Both the position numbers and the translations under genes were made by a program. DNA of 64,000 nucleotides from the NCBI GenBank assembly GCA_014843695.1, contig CM026395.1, positions 44,750,396 through 44,814,395 of the forward strand, written 5' to 3'. The DNA is from Archivesica marissinica (Eukaryota; Mollusca; Bivalvia; Venerida; Vesicomyidae). The notes under the pieces are model-generated. The model was given only the letters and a program-made list of their open reading frames with translations, was not told the origin of the DNA and searched no databases. This document shows, one piece after another, positions 1 through 12,624 of the stretch. How positions within the stretch are numbered: the first letter of the stretch is position 1; every line of letters starts with the position of its first letter.

Positions 1-3000
1 TGTGTGAGATATTGTATCTGATGTACATACACTGAGGCTCCAGGGACATGAAGCTGTGTGAGATATTGTATCTGGTGTACGTACACTGAGGCTCCAGGGA
101 CATGAAACTGTGTGAGATATTGTATCTGATGTACATACACTGAGGCTCCAGGGACATGAAGCTGTGTGAGATATTGTATCTGATGTACATACACTGAGGC
201 TCCAGGGACATGAAGCTGTGTGGGATATTGTATCTGATGTACATGCACTGAGGAACCAAGGACATGAATCTGTGTGAGATATTGTATCTGATGTACATAC
301 ACTGAGGCTCCAGGGACATGAAGCTGTGTGAGATATTGTATCTGATAAACATACACGGAGGCTCCAGGGACATGAAGCTGTGTGAGATATTGTATCTGAT
401 GTACATACACTGAGGCTCCAGGGACATGAAGCTGTGTGAGATATTGTATCTGATGTACATACACTGAGGCTCCAGGGACATGAAGCTGTGTGAGATATTG
501 TATCTGATGTACATACACTGAGGCTCCAGGGACATGAAGCTGTGTGAGATATTGTATCTGATGTACATACACTGAGGCTCCAGGGACATGAAGCTGTGTG
601 GGATATTGTATCTGATGTACATACACTGAGGAACCAGGGACATGAAGCTGTGTGAGATATTGTATCTGATGTACATACACTGAGGCTCCAGGGATTTGAA
701 GGTGTACATACACTGAGGCACCAGGGACATGAAGCTGTGTGAGATATTGTATCTGATGTACATACACTGAGGCTCCAGGGACATGAAGCTGTGTGGGATA
801 TTGTATCTGATGTACATACACTGAGGAACCAGGGACATGAAGCTGTGTGAGATATTGTATCTGATGTACATACACTGAGGCACCAGGGACATGAAGCTGT
901 GTGAGATATTATATCTGATGTACATAAACTGAGGCTCCAGGGACATGAAGATGTGTGAGATATTGTATCTGATGTACATACATTGAGGCACCAGGGATTT
1001 GAAGGTGTACATACACTGAGGTACCATGGACATGAAGCTGTGTGAGATATTGTATCTGATGTACATACACTGAGGCTCCAGGGATTTGAAGCTGTGTGAG
1101 ATATTGTATCCGGTGTACGTACACTGAGGCTCCATGGACATGAAGCTGTGTGAGATATTGTATCTGGTGTACATACACTGAGGCACCAGGGACATGAAGC
1201 TGTGTGAGATATTGTATCTGATGTATGTACACTGAGGCTCCAGAGACATGAAGCTGTGTGAGATATTGTATCTGATGTACATACAATGAGGCTCCAGGGA
1301 CATGAAGCTGTGTGAGATATTGTATCTGGTGTACGTACACTGAGGCTCCAGGGACATGAAGCTGTGTGAGATATTGTATCTGATGTACGTACACTGAGGC
1401 TCCAGAGACATGAAGCTGTGTGAGATATTGTATCTGATGTACATACAATGAGGCTCCAGGGACATGAAGCTGTGTGAGATATTGTATCTGATGTACATAC
1501 ACTGAGGCTCCAGGGATTTGAAGGTGTACATACACTGAGGCACCAGGGACATGAAGCTGTGTGAGATATTGTATCTGATGTACATACACTGAGGCTCCAG
1601 GGACATGAAGCTGTGTGGGATATTGTATCTGATGTACATACACTGAGGAACCAGGGACATGAAGCTGTGTGAGATATTGTATCTGGTGTACATACACTGA
1701 GGCACCAGGGATTTGAAGGTGTACATACACTGAGGCACCAGGGACATGAAGCTGTGTGAGATATTGTATCTGATGTACATACACTGAGGCTCCAGGGACA
1801 TGAAGCTGTGTGGGATATTGTATCTGATGTACATACACTGAGGAACCAGGGACATGAAGCTGTGTGAGATATTGTATCTGGTGTACATACACTGAGGCTC
1901 CAAGGACATGAAGCTGTGTGAGATATTGTATCTGATGTACATACACTGAGGCACCAGGGATTTGAAGGTGTACATACACTGAGGTACCAGGGACATGAAG
2001 CTGTGTGAGATATTGTATCTGATGTACATACACTGAGGCTCCATGGATTTGAAGCTGTGCGAGATATTGTATCCGGTGTACGTACACTGAGGCTCCATGG
2101 ACATGAAGCTGTGTGAGATATTGTATCTGATGTACATACAATGAGGCTCCAAGGACATGAAGCTGTGTGAGATATTGTATCTGGTGTACGTACACTGAGG
2201 CTCCAGGGACATGAAGCTGTGTGAGATATTGTATCTGATGTACATACACTGAGGCTCCAGGGATTTGAAGGTGTACATACACTGAGGCACCAGGGACATG
2301 AAGCTGTGTGAGATATTGTATCTGATGTACATACACTGAGGCTCCAGGGACATGAAGCTGTGTGGGATATTGTATCTGATGTACATACACTGAGGAACCA
2401 GGGACATGAAGCTGTGTGAGATATTGTATCTGGTGTACATACACTGAGGCACCAGGGATTTGAAGGTGTACATACACTGAGGCACCAGGGACATGAAGCT
2501 GTGTGAGATATTGTATCTGATGTACATACACTGAGGCTCCAGGGACATGAAGCTGTGTGAGATATTGTATCTGATGTACATACACTGAGGAACCAGGGAC
2601 ATGAAGCTGTGTGAGATATTGTATCTGGTGTACATACACTGAGGCACCAGGGATTTGAAGGTGTACATACACTGAGACACCAGGGACATGAAGCTGTGTG
2701 AGATATTGTATCTGATGTACATACACTGAGGCTCCAGGGACATGAAGCTGTGTGGGATATTGTATCTGATGTACATACACTGAGGCACCAGGGACATGAA
2801 GCTGTGTGAGATATTGTATCTGATGTACATACACTGAGGAACCAGGGACATGAAGCTGTGTGAGATATTGTATATGGTGTACATACACTGAGGCACCAGG
2901 GACATGAAGCTGTGTGAGATATTGTATCTGGTGTACGTAAACTGAGGCTCCAGGGACATGAAGCTGTGTGAGCTATTGTATCTGATGTACATACACTGAG

Positions 3001-3750
3001 GCTCCAGGGACATGAAGCTGTGTGAGATATTGTATCTGATGTACATACACTGAGGTTCCAGGGACATGAAGCTGTGTGAGATATTGTATCTGATGTACAT
3101 ACACTGAGGCTCCAGGGACATGAAGCTGTTTGGGATATTGTATCTGATGTACATGCACTGAGGAACCAAGGACATGAAGCTGTGTGAGATATTGTATCTG
3201 ATGTACATACACTGAGGCTCCAGGGACATGAAGCTGTGTGAGATATTGTATCTGATATACATACACGGAGGCTCCAGGGACATGAAGCTGTGTGAGATAT
3301 TGTATCTGATGTACATACACTGAGGCTCCAGGGACATGAAGCTGTGTGAGATATTGTATCTGATGTACATACACTGAGGCTCCAGGGACATGAAGCTGTG
3401 TGAGATATTGTATCTGATGTACATACACTGAGGCTCCAGGGACATGAAGCTGTGTGAGATATTGTATCTGATGTACATACACTGAGGCTCCAGGGACATG
3501 AAGCTGTGTGAGATATTGTATCTGATGTTCATACACTGAGGCTCTAGGGACATGAAGCTGTGTGAGATATTGTATCTGATGTACATACACAGAGGCTCCA
3601 GGGACATGAAGCTGTGTGAGATATTGTATCTGGTGTACATACACTGAGGCTCCAGGGACATGAAGCTGTGTGAGATATTGTATCTGGTGTACATACACTG
3701 AGGCTCCAGGGACATGAAGCTGTGTGAGATATTGTATCTGATGTACATAT
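1..3750. repeat. 54-bp minisatellite, about 75 units, cut by the left edge
   Basis: The unit starts tgtgtgagatattgtatctg and contains tgaggctccagggacatg. Shortened units carrying gatttgaaggtgtacat occur in the right two thirds. It lies in the intron after exon I. It shares the 10-mer tgaggctcca, in the same orientation, with exon I at 3829-3838. Eighteen-codon periodicity keeps long minus-strand frames open; these are not genes. Confidence 0.97.
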
Positions 3751-3813
3751 AAACTATATACCGAGTTTCTTCCACTGAAATAGTCTCCTAGCCAAATACA
3801 GTGGAAAACTTAC

Positions 3814-3912
3814 CCAAATTGTTTACGTTGAGGCTCCAATCTACTGACCAGCAGAGAAAGGCGGTCCCATCTCATCTTTCTACATTCATGGTGGAAATCA
3901 AAGTACTCGTAC
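3814..3912 (-). CDS. SACM1L: SAC1 exon I (FDFHHECRKMRWDRLS)
   Basis: The exon has 99 bases: one base finishing Arg, 32 codons, two carried over. It reads YEYFDFHHECRKMRWDRLS then LEPQRKQFG, matching YIAFDFHKECKNMRWDRLS just upstream of the catalytic loop in vertebrates. The acceptor is cgtttatttgcag and the donor is TTTGG followed by gtaagt. The next exon should bring the CX5R loop, but everything from 3750 to position 1 is array, so it lies outside the window. Arrays sit on both sides: the 30-bp array 10-30 bases before the acceptor and the 54-bp array 63 bases after the donor. Confidence 0.95.
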
Positions 3913-3922
3913 CTGCAAATAA

Positions 3923-6020
3923 ACGGAAATGAAGACTATTATAATGCCACAACACAGGAACTGAAGATTTACAATGAACCCACATCGGAACTGAAGATTT
4001 ACAATGTATCCAGACTGGAACTGAAGATTTACAATGTGCCCAGACTGGAACTGAAGATTTACAATGTACTTAGACTGGAACTGAAGATTTACAATGAACC
4101 CACATCAGAACTGAAGATTTTCAATGAACCCACATCGGAACTGAAGATTTACAATGAACCCACATCGGAACTGAAGATTTACAATGAACCCACATCGGAA
4201 CTGAAGATTTACAATGTATCCAGACTGGAACTGAAGATTTACAATGTGCCCAGACTGGAACTGAAGATTTACAATGTACTTAGACTGGAACTGAAGATTT
4301 ACAATGAACCCACATCAGAACTGAAGATTTTCAATGAACCCACATCGGAACTGAAGATTTACAATGAACCCACATCGGAACTGAAGATTTACAATGAACC
4401 CACATCGGAACTGAAGATTTACAATGTATCCAGACTGGAACTGAAGATTTACAATGTGCCCAGACTGGAACTGAAGATTTACAATGTACTTAGACTGGAA
4501 CTGAAGATTTACAATGAATCCACATCGGAACTGAAGATGCACAATGAAAACACACAGGAACTTGAAGATTTAAAATGAACACACATTGGAACTGAAGATT
4601 TACAATGAACCCAGACTGGAAGTGAAGATTTACATTAAACCCACATCGGAACTGAAGATTTACAATGAACACACACAGGAACTGAAGATTTAAAATGAAC
4701 ACACATCGGAACTGAAGATTTACAATGAACCCAGACTGGAAGTGAAGATTTACAATGAACCCACATCGGAACTGAAGATTTACAATGTACACACACAGGA
4801 ACTGAAGATTTACAATGAACCCTCTCAGAACTGAAGATTTACAATGAACCCACATCAGAACTGAAGATTTTCAATGAACCCACATCGGAACTGAAGATTT
4901 ACAATGAACCCACATCGGAACTGAAGATTTACAATGTACACACATCGGAACTGAAGATTTACAATGTACACACATCGGAACTGAAGATTTACAATGAACC
5001 CACATCAGAACTGAAGATTTATAATGAACCCACATCGGAACTGAAGATTTACAATGAACCCACATCGGAACTGAAGATTTTCAATGAACCCAGACTGGAA
5101 CTGAAGATTTACAATGTATCAAGACTGGAACTGAAGAATTACAATGTATCCAGACTGGAACTGAAGATTTACAATGAACCCACATTGGAACTAAGATATA
5201 CAATGAACCCACACAGGAACTGAAGATTTACAATGAACCCAGACTGGAAGTGAAGATTTACAATGAACCCACATCAGAACTGAAGATTTTCAATGAACCC
5301 ACATCGGAACTGAAGATTTACAATGAACCCACATCGAAACTGAAGATTTACAATGTACACACATCGGAACTGAAGATTTACAATGTACACACATCGGAAC
5401 TGAAGATTTACAATGAACCCACATCAGAACTGAAGATTTATAATGAACCCACATTGGAACTGAAGATTTTCAATGAACCCAGACTGGAACTGAAGATTTA
5501 CAATGTATCAAGACTGGAACTGAAGATTTACATGGTATCCAGACTGGAACTGAAGATTTACAATGAACCCACATTGGAACTAAGATATACAATGAACCCA
5601 CACAGGAACTGAAGATTTACAATGAACCCAGACTGGAAGTGAAGATTTACAATGAACCCAGACTGGAAGTGAAGATTTACAATGAATCCACATCAGAACT
5701 GAAGATTTACAATGAACCCAGACTGGAACTGAAGATTTACAATGAATCCACATCGGAACTGAAGATTTACAATGAATCCACATCGGAACTGAAGATTTAC
5801 AATGTATCCAGACTGGAACTGAAGATTTACAATGAATCCACATCGGAACTGAAGATTTACAATGAATCCACATCGGAACTGTAGATTTACAATGTACCCA
5901 GACTGGAACTGAAGATTTACAATGTACCCAGACTGGAACTGAAGATTTACAATGTACCCAGACTGGAACTGAAGATTTACAATGTACCCAGACTGGAACT
6001 GAAGATTAACAATGAATCCA
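3923..6020. repeat. 30-bp minisatellite, about 69 units
   Basis: The unit is ctgaagatttacaatgaacc plus cacatcggaa with variants (cagactggaa, tttcaatg, gtatcc). A seven-unit (210-bp) higher-order repeat recurs at 4036, 4246 and 4456. A block of about 389 bp is duplicated from near 5111-5220 to 5500-5610. In gene sense each unit ends in aaatcttcag, an acceptor-like end. The leftmost copy, cggaaatgaagactattataatg, is degenerate and lies just upstream of the exon I acceptor. Confidence 0.96.
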
Positions 6021-6182
6021 CTGACATCCTAGAAACATCAACAGCTGACAACATATATGCACACAATATTGGTGTAGATTCAACAGACGGATCAGAGTTC
6101 CAGTGGTTAACACGGTCTGCTGATCCATGTATCGCAGGTACAATCGCCAGCCTCATCCTATTAAGAGTGTGTCAGATTGGAC

Positions 6183-6270
6183 TATACACCGAGGTCTCAT
6201 GGATCGATGTTATACACCGAGGTCTCATGGATCGATGCTATACACCGAGGTCTCATGTATCGATGCTATA
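6183..6270. repeat. 28-bp repeat, three copies
   Basis: The unit tatacaccgaggtctcatgg then atcgatgc occurs three times in a row, with the last slightly diverged. A 15-base C run follows at 6345-6359. Confidence 0.9.
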
Positions 6271-6439
6271 CATCTAGAATTGGAGCATCTTCAGTATCTT
6301 GCACTATCCTCATACAACTAAAATACTTCCAAGCCCACTTCCCGCCCCCCCCCCCCCCCACGAGTAACAAAGTAGAGACGATAAAAAAAATGTATCCACA
6401 AACAAAAAAGCAGATTTAACTGACATTGTACATACAATA

Positions 6440-6595
6440 ATAGATAATCACTCTCGAGACCTCATTCCTGATAGAATCCATCGCTACGAGGGAGAGAGAA
6501 GAGGCCGTAATTTAAATGCCTTGCCTAAGGGCACAATCATAACAGCTCGAGTGTGGCGCGATCTCCAGGCTTTTCGCAACTTCTTTAATGGCCTT
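6440..6595 (-). mobile_element. SINE family 2 (cattcctgatagaatccatcg type), partial
   Basis: Reverse complement of the element at 26196-26395: tail gagagtgattat, then gaatgaggtc and ctccctcgtagcgatgga, then a degraded head. It abuts another minus-strand SINE. Confidence 0.7.
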
Positions 6596-6600
6596 ATAAA

Positions 6601-6748
6601 CGTTATTTATTTTACAACATTTGCGATACAAGGCCTTAAATAACAACTTATATTAATCACTCTCGTTGGCGAAGATGAAAGCGTGTGTGTGATCCTTCGT
6701 GTGGGTGGAAACCGGAGTACCTGGCGAAAAACCACCTGTCCGATCTGG
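6601..6748 (-). mobile_element. SINE family 1, 3' two thirds
   Basis: On the minus strand it carries ggtactccggtttcc, cgagagtgattaatataag and a tail ending gtaaaataaataacg. The tRNA-like head is missing where the 57-bp array begins. Confidence 0.8.
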
Positions 6749-6751
6749 CAA

Positions 6752-7840
6752 CTTCTCCCTGCAGGGCTTAAGCTAGAGGGAGACTAGGATGAAGTAGTAG
6801 CAGTCTCACTTCTCCCTTCAGGATTTAAGCTAGAGGGATACTAGGATGAAATAGTAGCAGTCTCACTTCTCCCTTCAGGGCTTAAGCTAGAGGGAGACTA
6901 GGATGAAGTAGTAGCAGTCTCACTTCTCCCTTCAGGGCTTAAGCTAGAGGGAGAGTTGGATGAAGTAGTAGAGTCTCACTTCTCCCTTCAGGGTTTAAGC
7001 TAGAGGGAGAGTTGGATGAAGTAGTAGCAGTCTCACTTCTCCCTTCAGGGCTTAAGCTAGAGGGAGACTAGGATGAAGTAGTAGCAGTCTCACTTCTTCC
7101 TTCAGGGCTTAAGCTAGAGGGAGACTAGGATGAAGTAGTAGCAGTCTCCCTTCTCCCTTCAAGGTTTAAGCTAGAGGGAGACTAGGATGAAGTAGTAGCA
7201 GTCTCACTTCTCCCTTCACGGCTTAAGCTAGAGGGAGACTAGGATGAAGTAGTAGAAGTCTCACTTCTCCCTTCAGGGCTTAAGTTAGAGGGCGACTAGG
7301 AAGAAGTAGTAGCAGTCTCACTTCTCCCTTCAGGGCTTAAGCAAGAGGGAGACTAGGATGAAGTAGTAGCAGTCTCACTTCTCCCTTCAGGGCTTAAGCT
7401 AGAGGGAGACTAGGATGAAGTAGTAGCAGTCTCACTTCTCCCTTCAGGGTTTAAGTTAGAGGGAGACTAGGACGAGGTAGTAGCAGTCTCACTTCTCCCT
7501 TCAAGGTTTAAGCTAGAGGGAGACTAGGATGAAGTAGTAGCAGTCTCACTTCTCCCTTCAAGGTTTAAGTTAGAGGGAGACTAGGATGAAGTAGTAGCAG
7601 TCTCACTTCTCCCTTCAGGGTTTAAGCTAGAGGGAGACTAGGAAGAAGTAGTAGCAGTCTCACTTCTCCCTTCAAGGTTTAAGCTAGAGGGAGACTAGGA
7701 TGAAGTAGTAGCAGTCTCACTTCTCCCTTCAGGGTTTAAGCTAGAGGGAGACTAGGAAGAAGTAGTAGCAGTCTCACTTCTCCCTTCAGGGTTTAAGCTA
7801 GAGGGAGACTAGGATGAAATAGTAGCAGTCTCAATTCTCT
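6752..7840. repeat. 57-bp minisatellite, about 19 units
   Basis: The unit starts acttctcccttcagggctta and ends gaagtagtagcagtctc. Gene-sense intron H-I. A similar sequence (ctagagggagacctgg, cacttctcccttg) occurs in the foldback element near 50.87-51.06 kb, a possible source. Confidence 0.95.
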
Positions 7841-8052
7841 CTTCAGACTAGGATAAAGTAGTCTCCCTGAGATATTTCACTTCTCTCTTCAGACTAGGAT
7901 AACGTATTCTCCCTGAGATATTTCACTTCTCCCTTCAGACTAGGATGAAGTAGTCTCTCTGAGATATTTTACTTCTCTCTTCAAACTAGGATAAAGTAGT
8001 CTCCCTGAGATATTTCACTTCTCTCTTCAGACTAGGATGAAGCAGTCTCCCT
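7841..8052. repeat. 46-bp derivative minisatellite, about 4 units
   Basis: The unit actaggataaagtagtctcc then ctgagatatttcacttctct is built from parts of the neighbouring 57-bp unit, with a new segment ctgagatattt. Confidence 0.88.
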
Positions 8053-8130
8053 TAGCAGTCTCACTATTTTCAGGTGAGGGAGAAGTAATTTAATACATGC
8101 ATAAAGGTATATTTAGAGAGCACATGGTTG

Positions 8131-8133
8131 GGT

Positions 8134-8162
<29 letters not shown>
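8131..8162. repeat. GTCT microsatellite
   Basis: Seven to eight gtct repeats, directly joined to the 5' head of the SINE that follows. Confidence 0.9.
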
Positions 8163-8166
<4 letters not shown>

Positions 8167-8417
8167 CGATTAGCGCAGTGGTTAGCTCACTCGCTTCTCA
8201 CCAATGCAACCCGGGTTCGATCTTCGGACTGGGAAGTATGTGAGATGGTACGGTGGTCGCTAGATCGGAAAGGTGGGTTTTCTCCGGGTACTCCGGTTTC
8301 CTCCCACATGAATGACCACATATACGCTTTCATCCGCGCCAATGAGAGTGATTAATATAAGTTGTTAGAACTTGCTTCGCAATCATTGTAAAATAAATCA
8401 AGTTTAAACTTTAAACA
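8159..8417 (+). mobile_element. SINE family 1, full-length tRNA-derived copy
   Basis: The A box tagcgcagtggt is at 8171-8182 and the B box gggttcgatct at 8213-8223, as in RNA polymerase III promoters of tRNA-derived SINEs. A conserved core follows (ttttctccgggtactccgg), then gagagtgattaatataagt and cttcgcaatcattgtaaaa with an A/T-rich end. The core resembles the widespread metazoan SINE domain found in molluscs; subfamily unconfirmed. Confidence 0.92.
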
Positions 8418-8612
8418 TGGCTGGGTCACAAAACTTCTCTCTATCTGACTATCTTAAAGTCTTAAAGTCATGAATACCCAGAGCAATCATCGAGAAATCG
8501 TGTCTGCAAAAAGTGCTCTCTAAATTACTACAAACTTCTCCCTAGTTTAAAATCTACCCAGACTAAGAATTCATGCCTGCATCAAACTAAACAACAGTGG
8601 AGATTTGTGTAC

Positions 8613-8692
8613 CTGACTTTTGGATTTTGAACGTTCCTGACTGATTGCTGTAAAGCCTTCTCCAACTGCCCTTCATATCCCTTAGAATTTAC
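8613..8692 (-). CDS. SACM1L: SAC1 exon H (VNSKGYEGQLEKAL)
   Basis: The exon has 80 bases: 26 codons plus AG carried over, which joins the first G of exon I to make Arg. The translation VNSKGYEGQLEKALQQSV and NVQNPKV aligns with the INQKGSEKPLEQTF region of vertebrates. This is a poorly conserved loop, so similarity alone is modest; position, phase and flanking exons carry the call. The acceptor is tttatatataaacag and the donor is CAG followed by gtacac. Confidence 0.87.
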
Positions 8693-8741
8693 CTGTTTAT
8701 ATATAAATACATCAATAACTGTGGCAGCAACAGTGTTTAAT

Positions 8742-8755
8742 GGGGGGGGGGGGGG
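8742..8755. repeat. 14-base G run
   Basis: Homopolymer just upstream of exon H in gene sense. Its length is probably unreliable in the assembly. Confidence 0.9.
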
Positions 8756-9983
8756 TATTTATCCCTTCTTCTGTGCATCACGGATCTAATATTTAAAACC
8801 CCATATTGCGCATTCATAGAATATGCTACACACCAAGATATTCTAAGGAGAGGATGATTAGAAATTGTCTTATATTTTCATTGATCAATAAAAAATTTCT
8901 TCAAATTACGTGTAAGACTGTGAATATTGGGTGACCAATACTAATGGGGATATATCTATATTATTTTTTTTTATTGATATACACTGTTGAAGCACCCCGT
9001 CGAAAATAAAAATAATTGTGAACGAACCCATGTTTTTGTGTGAAATCTGGCACGATGCAATTACTTAGAAAGTATGCATACATGCATCTAGTTCAAGGTT
9101 GTGTGTGATTTTAAGGACAAAATAAAGACTCGGGAGGTGCTATATTTGGACAGATTTGTTTACTATTGTTTGTGATATTTGCCATTTTGTTGATCGGTGC
9201 GAAATCTGACATCCCACTAGTAGAAATAAACACTCAAGCCTGTACTTAAATTTATATGCGCCCAATCCCTGTAGTATTGCTAATGACTGAGACAATGAAG
9301 TCACACCCAATTTTTCCCCAACTACAACCTTGAGCTGTCAATCAATCTCGGACTGGACAGTTACTATATCCACCTGTTATATTTGTTCACGAGCAATTTC
9401 TATGATTGACAGATGAATTCGGCAAGGCGTAATAATTTGATATCGATCTAATATATGGTATGTTACAAATCCTGCGTGGTGCTCTTGCTGTACAATATTG
9501 TGAAGAATAATTTCCCCGTGAAATGCCTTATGCGCTGACGTAATTATCACCTTTGAATAGTGCATGTAAACCCCAGATTAATTAATACACACGTATTTAA
9601 TAGCAGCGATGTAATTAACTAATCATTCACTTTAATTATGTTTGCAAACATGTGCTTATTATTTACACCTACTACATATCGATTTATTGCGGGAAGCTAT
9701 GAATTGAGATGATATTCTGCAATCCAAGCCATTTTTATCAAATCAATATGTTTCAAATTTACTTGTACAACATGGAGCTATATCTTGTTGTCGGTGGTGT
9801 TATAGCTTGTGGGGCATCCCAGTTGGGTCCGTAGAAGTGAAAGCATGATGCAAGTAAAAAGAAAAGTCAAGCATTGATTCTTATTTCCTACAGTTTACCT
9901 GTCATCGTTATATGTTACTATTCATGGTACAAGTCAAACCCCCATAATTCCCCACCATAAAGTAATACTGACAAAATACTTAC
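8756..9983. other. SAC1 intron G-H, no further feature seen
   Basis: AT-rich intronic sequence with no array, SINE or open frame that I can support. Confidence 0.6.
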
Positions 9984-10052
9984 TAAACTGACAACAACTT
10001 GATCGCCATAAATATACATCTGATCATCAAAATGTCTCTTCATACCCTCAAA
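9984..10052 (-). CDS. SACM1L: SAC1 exon G (FEGMKRHFDDQ)
   Basis: The exon has 69 bases, 23 codons, phase 0 on both sides. It reads FEGMKRHFDDQMYIYGDQ then VVVSL, matching MDGFQRHFDSQVIIYGKQ of vertebrates directly after the NH that ends exon F. The acceptor is tctgttatttcag and the donor is gtaagt, both strong. The 44-bp array starts about 30 bases upstream of the acceptor in gene sense. Confidence 0.95.
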
Positions 10053-10082
10053 CTGAAATAACAGAATGGAAGTTCTATAACA

Positions 10083-11088
10083 ACCCAGAAATACTAATAA
10101 CAATCCGTACCCCTCTCTACCTCCAAACCCAGAACTACTAGTAACAATCCATACCCCTCTCTACCTCCAAACCCAGAAATACTAGTAACAATCCATACCC
10201 CTCTCTACCCCCAAACCCAGAAATACTAGTAACAATCCATACCCCTCTCTACCTCCAAACCCAGAACTACTAGTAACAATCCATACCCCTCTCTACAACC
10301 CAAACCCAGAAATACTAGTAACAATCCATACCCCTCTCTACCTCCAAACCCAGAAATACTAGTAACAATCCATACCCCTCTCTACCCCCAAACCCAGAAA
10401 TACTAGTAACAATCCATACCCCTCTCTACCCCAAACCCAGAAATACTAGTAACAATCCATACCCCTCTCTACCCCCAAACCAAGAAATACTAGTAACAAT
10501 CCATACCCCTCTCTACCCCCAAACCCAGAAATACTAGTAACAATCCATACCCCTCTCTACCCACAAACCCAGAAATACTAGTAACAATCCATACCCCTCT
10601 CTACCCCCAACCCAGAATACTAGTAACAATCTATACCCCTCTCTACCCCCAACCCAGAAATACTAGTAACATCCATACCCCTCTCTATCCACAAACCCAG
10701 AAATACTAGTAACATCCATACCCCTCTCTACCCCCAACCCAGAAATACTAGTAACAATCCATACCCCTCTCTACCCCCAAACCCAGAAATACTAGTAACA
10801 ATCCGTACCCCTCTCTACTCCCAAACCCAGAAATACTAGTAACAATCCATACCCCTCTCTACTCCCAACCCAGAAATACTAGTAACAATCCGTACCCCTC
10901 TCTACCCCCAAACCCAGAAATACTAGTAACAATCCATACCCCTCTCTACCCCCAAACCCAGAAATACTAGTAACAATCCATACCCCTCTCTACCCCCAAA
11001 CCCAGAAATACTAGTAACAATCCATACCCCTCTCTACCCCCAAACCCAGAAATACTAGTAACAATCCATACCCCTCTCTACCCCCAAA
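10083..11088. repeat. 44-bp minisatellite, about 23 units
   Basis: The unit starts cccagaaatactagtaacaa and continues tccatacccctctctacccc. Several units lost one or two bases. It begins 30 bases upstream (gene sense) of the exon G acceptor. Confidence 0.96.
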
Positions 11089-12102
11089 TGCCATTAATCC
11101 TATGCTAATTGAACCCCTAATACGACCGGGGCGATTTTCTCACTTTCATTGATCGGTGCGACATGATAAAACATATGTCCCAGTTTTACTACAATTAAGG
11201 GACCACTTTATGGTATCGGCCAAGGTTAAGTGAGATAAACAGGGAAGTGTTGATTGTAAATGATTGGTTTTGATTGCTTTTAATCTTTTGTATATTGTCT
11301 GGAATGGATATCACAGCTAAAGTTGTACTGCATGTGTAAGACTTGGGCACTCTGTCAGAGGACTTAGCTAATAACATCCAACATGAGATCGAGAAATAAT
11401 CTGTGAAAGTGAATTGTTTATATAAGCAGAACGTTTTTTTTAAAATAATGAATGATTGATGATGATATGTACTTTTCAAGGAAACTACTGTGTTATATAC
11501 ACAATCAAAACAAGAAAATAAATTTTGAAAATAAATGGATTAACTCATTTACATTGTACTTTATTTATTAATTAATTCATTAATTGTGATATACAGTTGT
11601 ACAATCCTAAACCATAGAAACAACCAACTCTTCTGTAATTAAACCAGAAACACCAAGAAATTATCATGTGTGAAAGTACATTGTACATGTAGTAAAATTA
11701 TCATAATTTGGTCTTCTTGACCAAACTCGATAATGAGACCACCTCGCTAATAAGACCACTTTTTGGAAGTCCCATAGGTGGTCTTATTATAGGGGTTTTA
11801 CTGTATGTGATATGTAGTCGACAGCGTGAATATTGGCATTTTACGAGAAGATACATGAAATGCGATGATATTCCTGGTAGGAACGTCTCAATTTAATCGT
11901 AGTGGCCTAATATTGGTGATTATGAATACAAAAGTAGCATTCATCCTTGAAGTTACAGGGACAGGTTTCAAATGTCCGGGGAAAACTATATTCTACACCT
12001 CACACCAATGTTCTCAAAGCTACCAACAAAACTTATATTGTGCTTTCCAATGAAATTTAAACATTTATCAGTAAAATAAGTGTTCTTCCACTGGTTGAAA
12101 GC
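11089..12102. other. Intron F-G, unique sequence
   Basis: AT-rich intronic DNA. No exon with paired splice sites was recognised on either strand. Confidence 0.55.
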
Positions 12103-12443
12103 AATGAAATAACACCTGTGTGGTACCTAGCCACTGCATGTTGAACTGAAATAACACCTGTGTGGTAACTAGCCACTGCCTGTTGAACTGAAATAACACC
12201 TGTGTGGTAACTAGCCACTGCCTGTTGAACTGAAATAACACCTGTGTGGTAACTAGCAACTGCCTGTTGAACTGAAATAACACCTGTGTGGTACCTAGCC
12301 ACTGCATGTTGAACTGAAATAACACCTGTGTGGTACCTAGCCACTGCATGTTGAACTGAAATAACACCTGTGTGGTAACTAGCCACTGCCTGTTGAACTG
12401 AAATAACACCTGTGTGGTACCTAGCCACTGCATGTTGAACTAA
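12103..12443. repeat. 42-bp minisatellite, about 8 units
   Basis: The unit is gaaataacacctgtgtggta then actagccactgcctgttgaact, with acc/act and gca/gcc variants. The 14-codon period keeps minus frames open. Confidence 0.95.
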
Positions 12444-12624
12444 AATAAAATTTGTTTGCTTAAGTAAATGATTAAATTATGTGTCATTCATGAACATAGA
12501 AAGCTATAATATCACACTTGGCCACTCATGATAATTATTAATTATTGCTTTCAGTGTTATAATATATATATATAATATAACCCAATCATACCCTTAAACA
12601 AATAAATATCCTCATGTAATGAGT

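Noticed and set aside
909..3698. 659- and 241-codon minus-strand frames in the 54-bp array
   Set aside because: The array lies in the SAC1 intron after exon I, and the frames merely follow the 18-codon period.
5884..6270. Plus-strand frame continuing from the 30-bp array into SADPCIAG with a gtacaa donor
   Set aside because: No upstream exon, passes through the array and the 28-bp repeat, and no family is recognisable.
10083..11088. CRISPR-like regular array
   Set aside because: Units are directly tandem with no unique spacers; a eukaryotic minisatellite.
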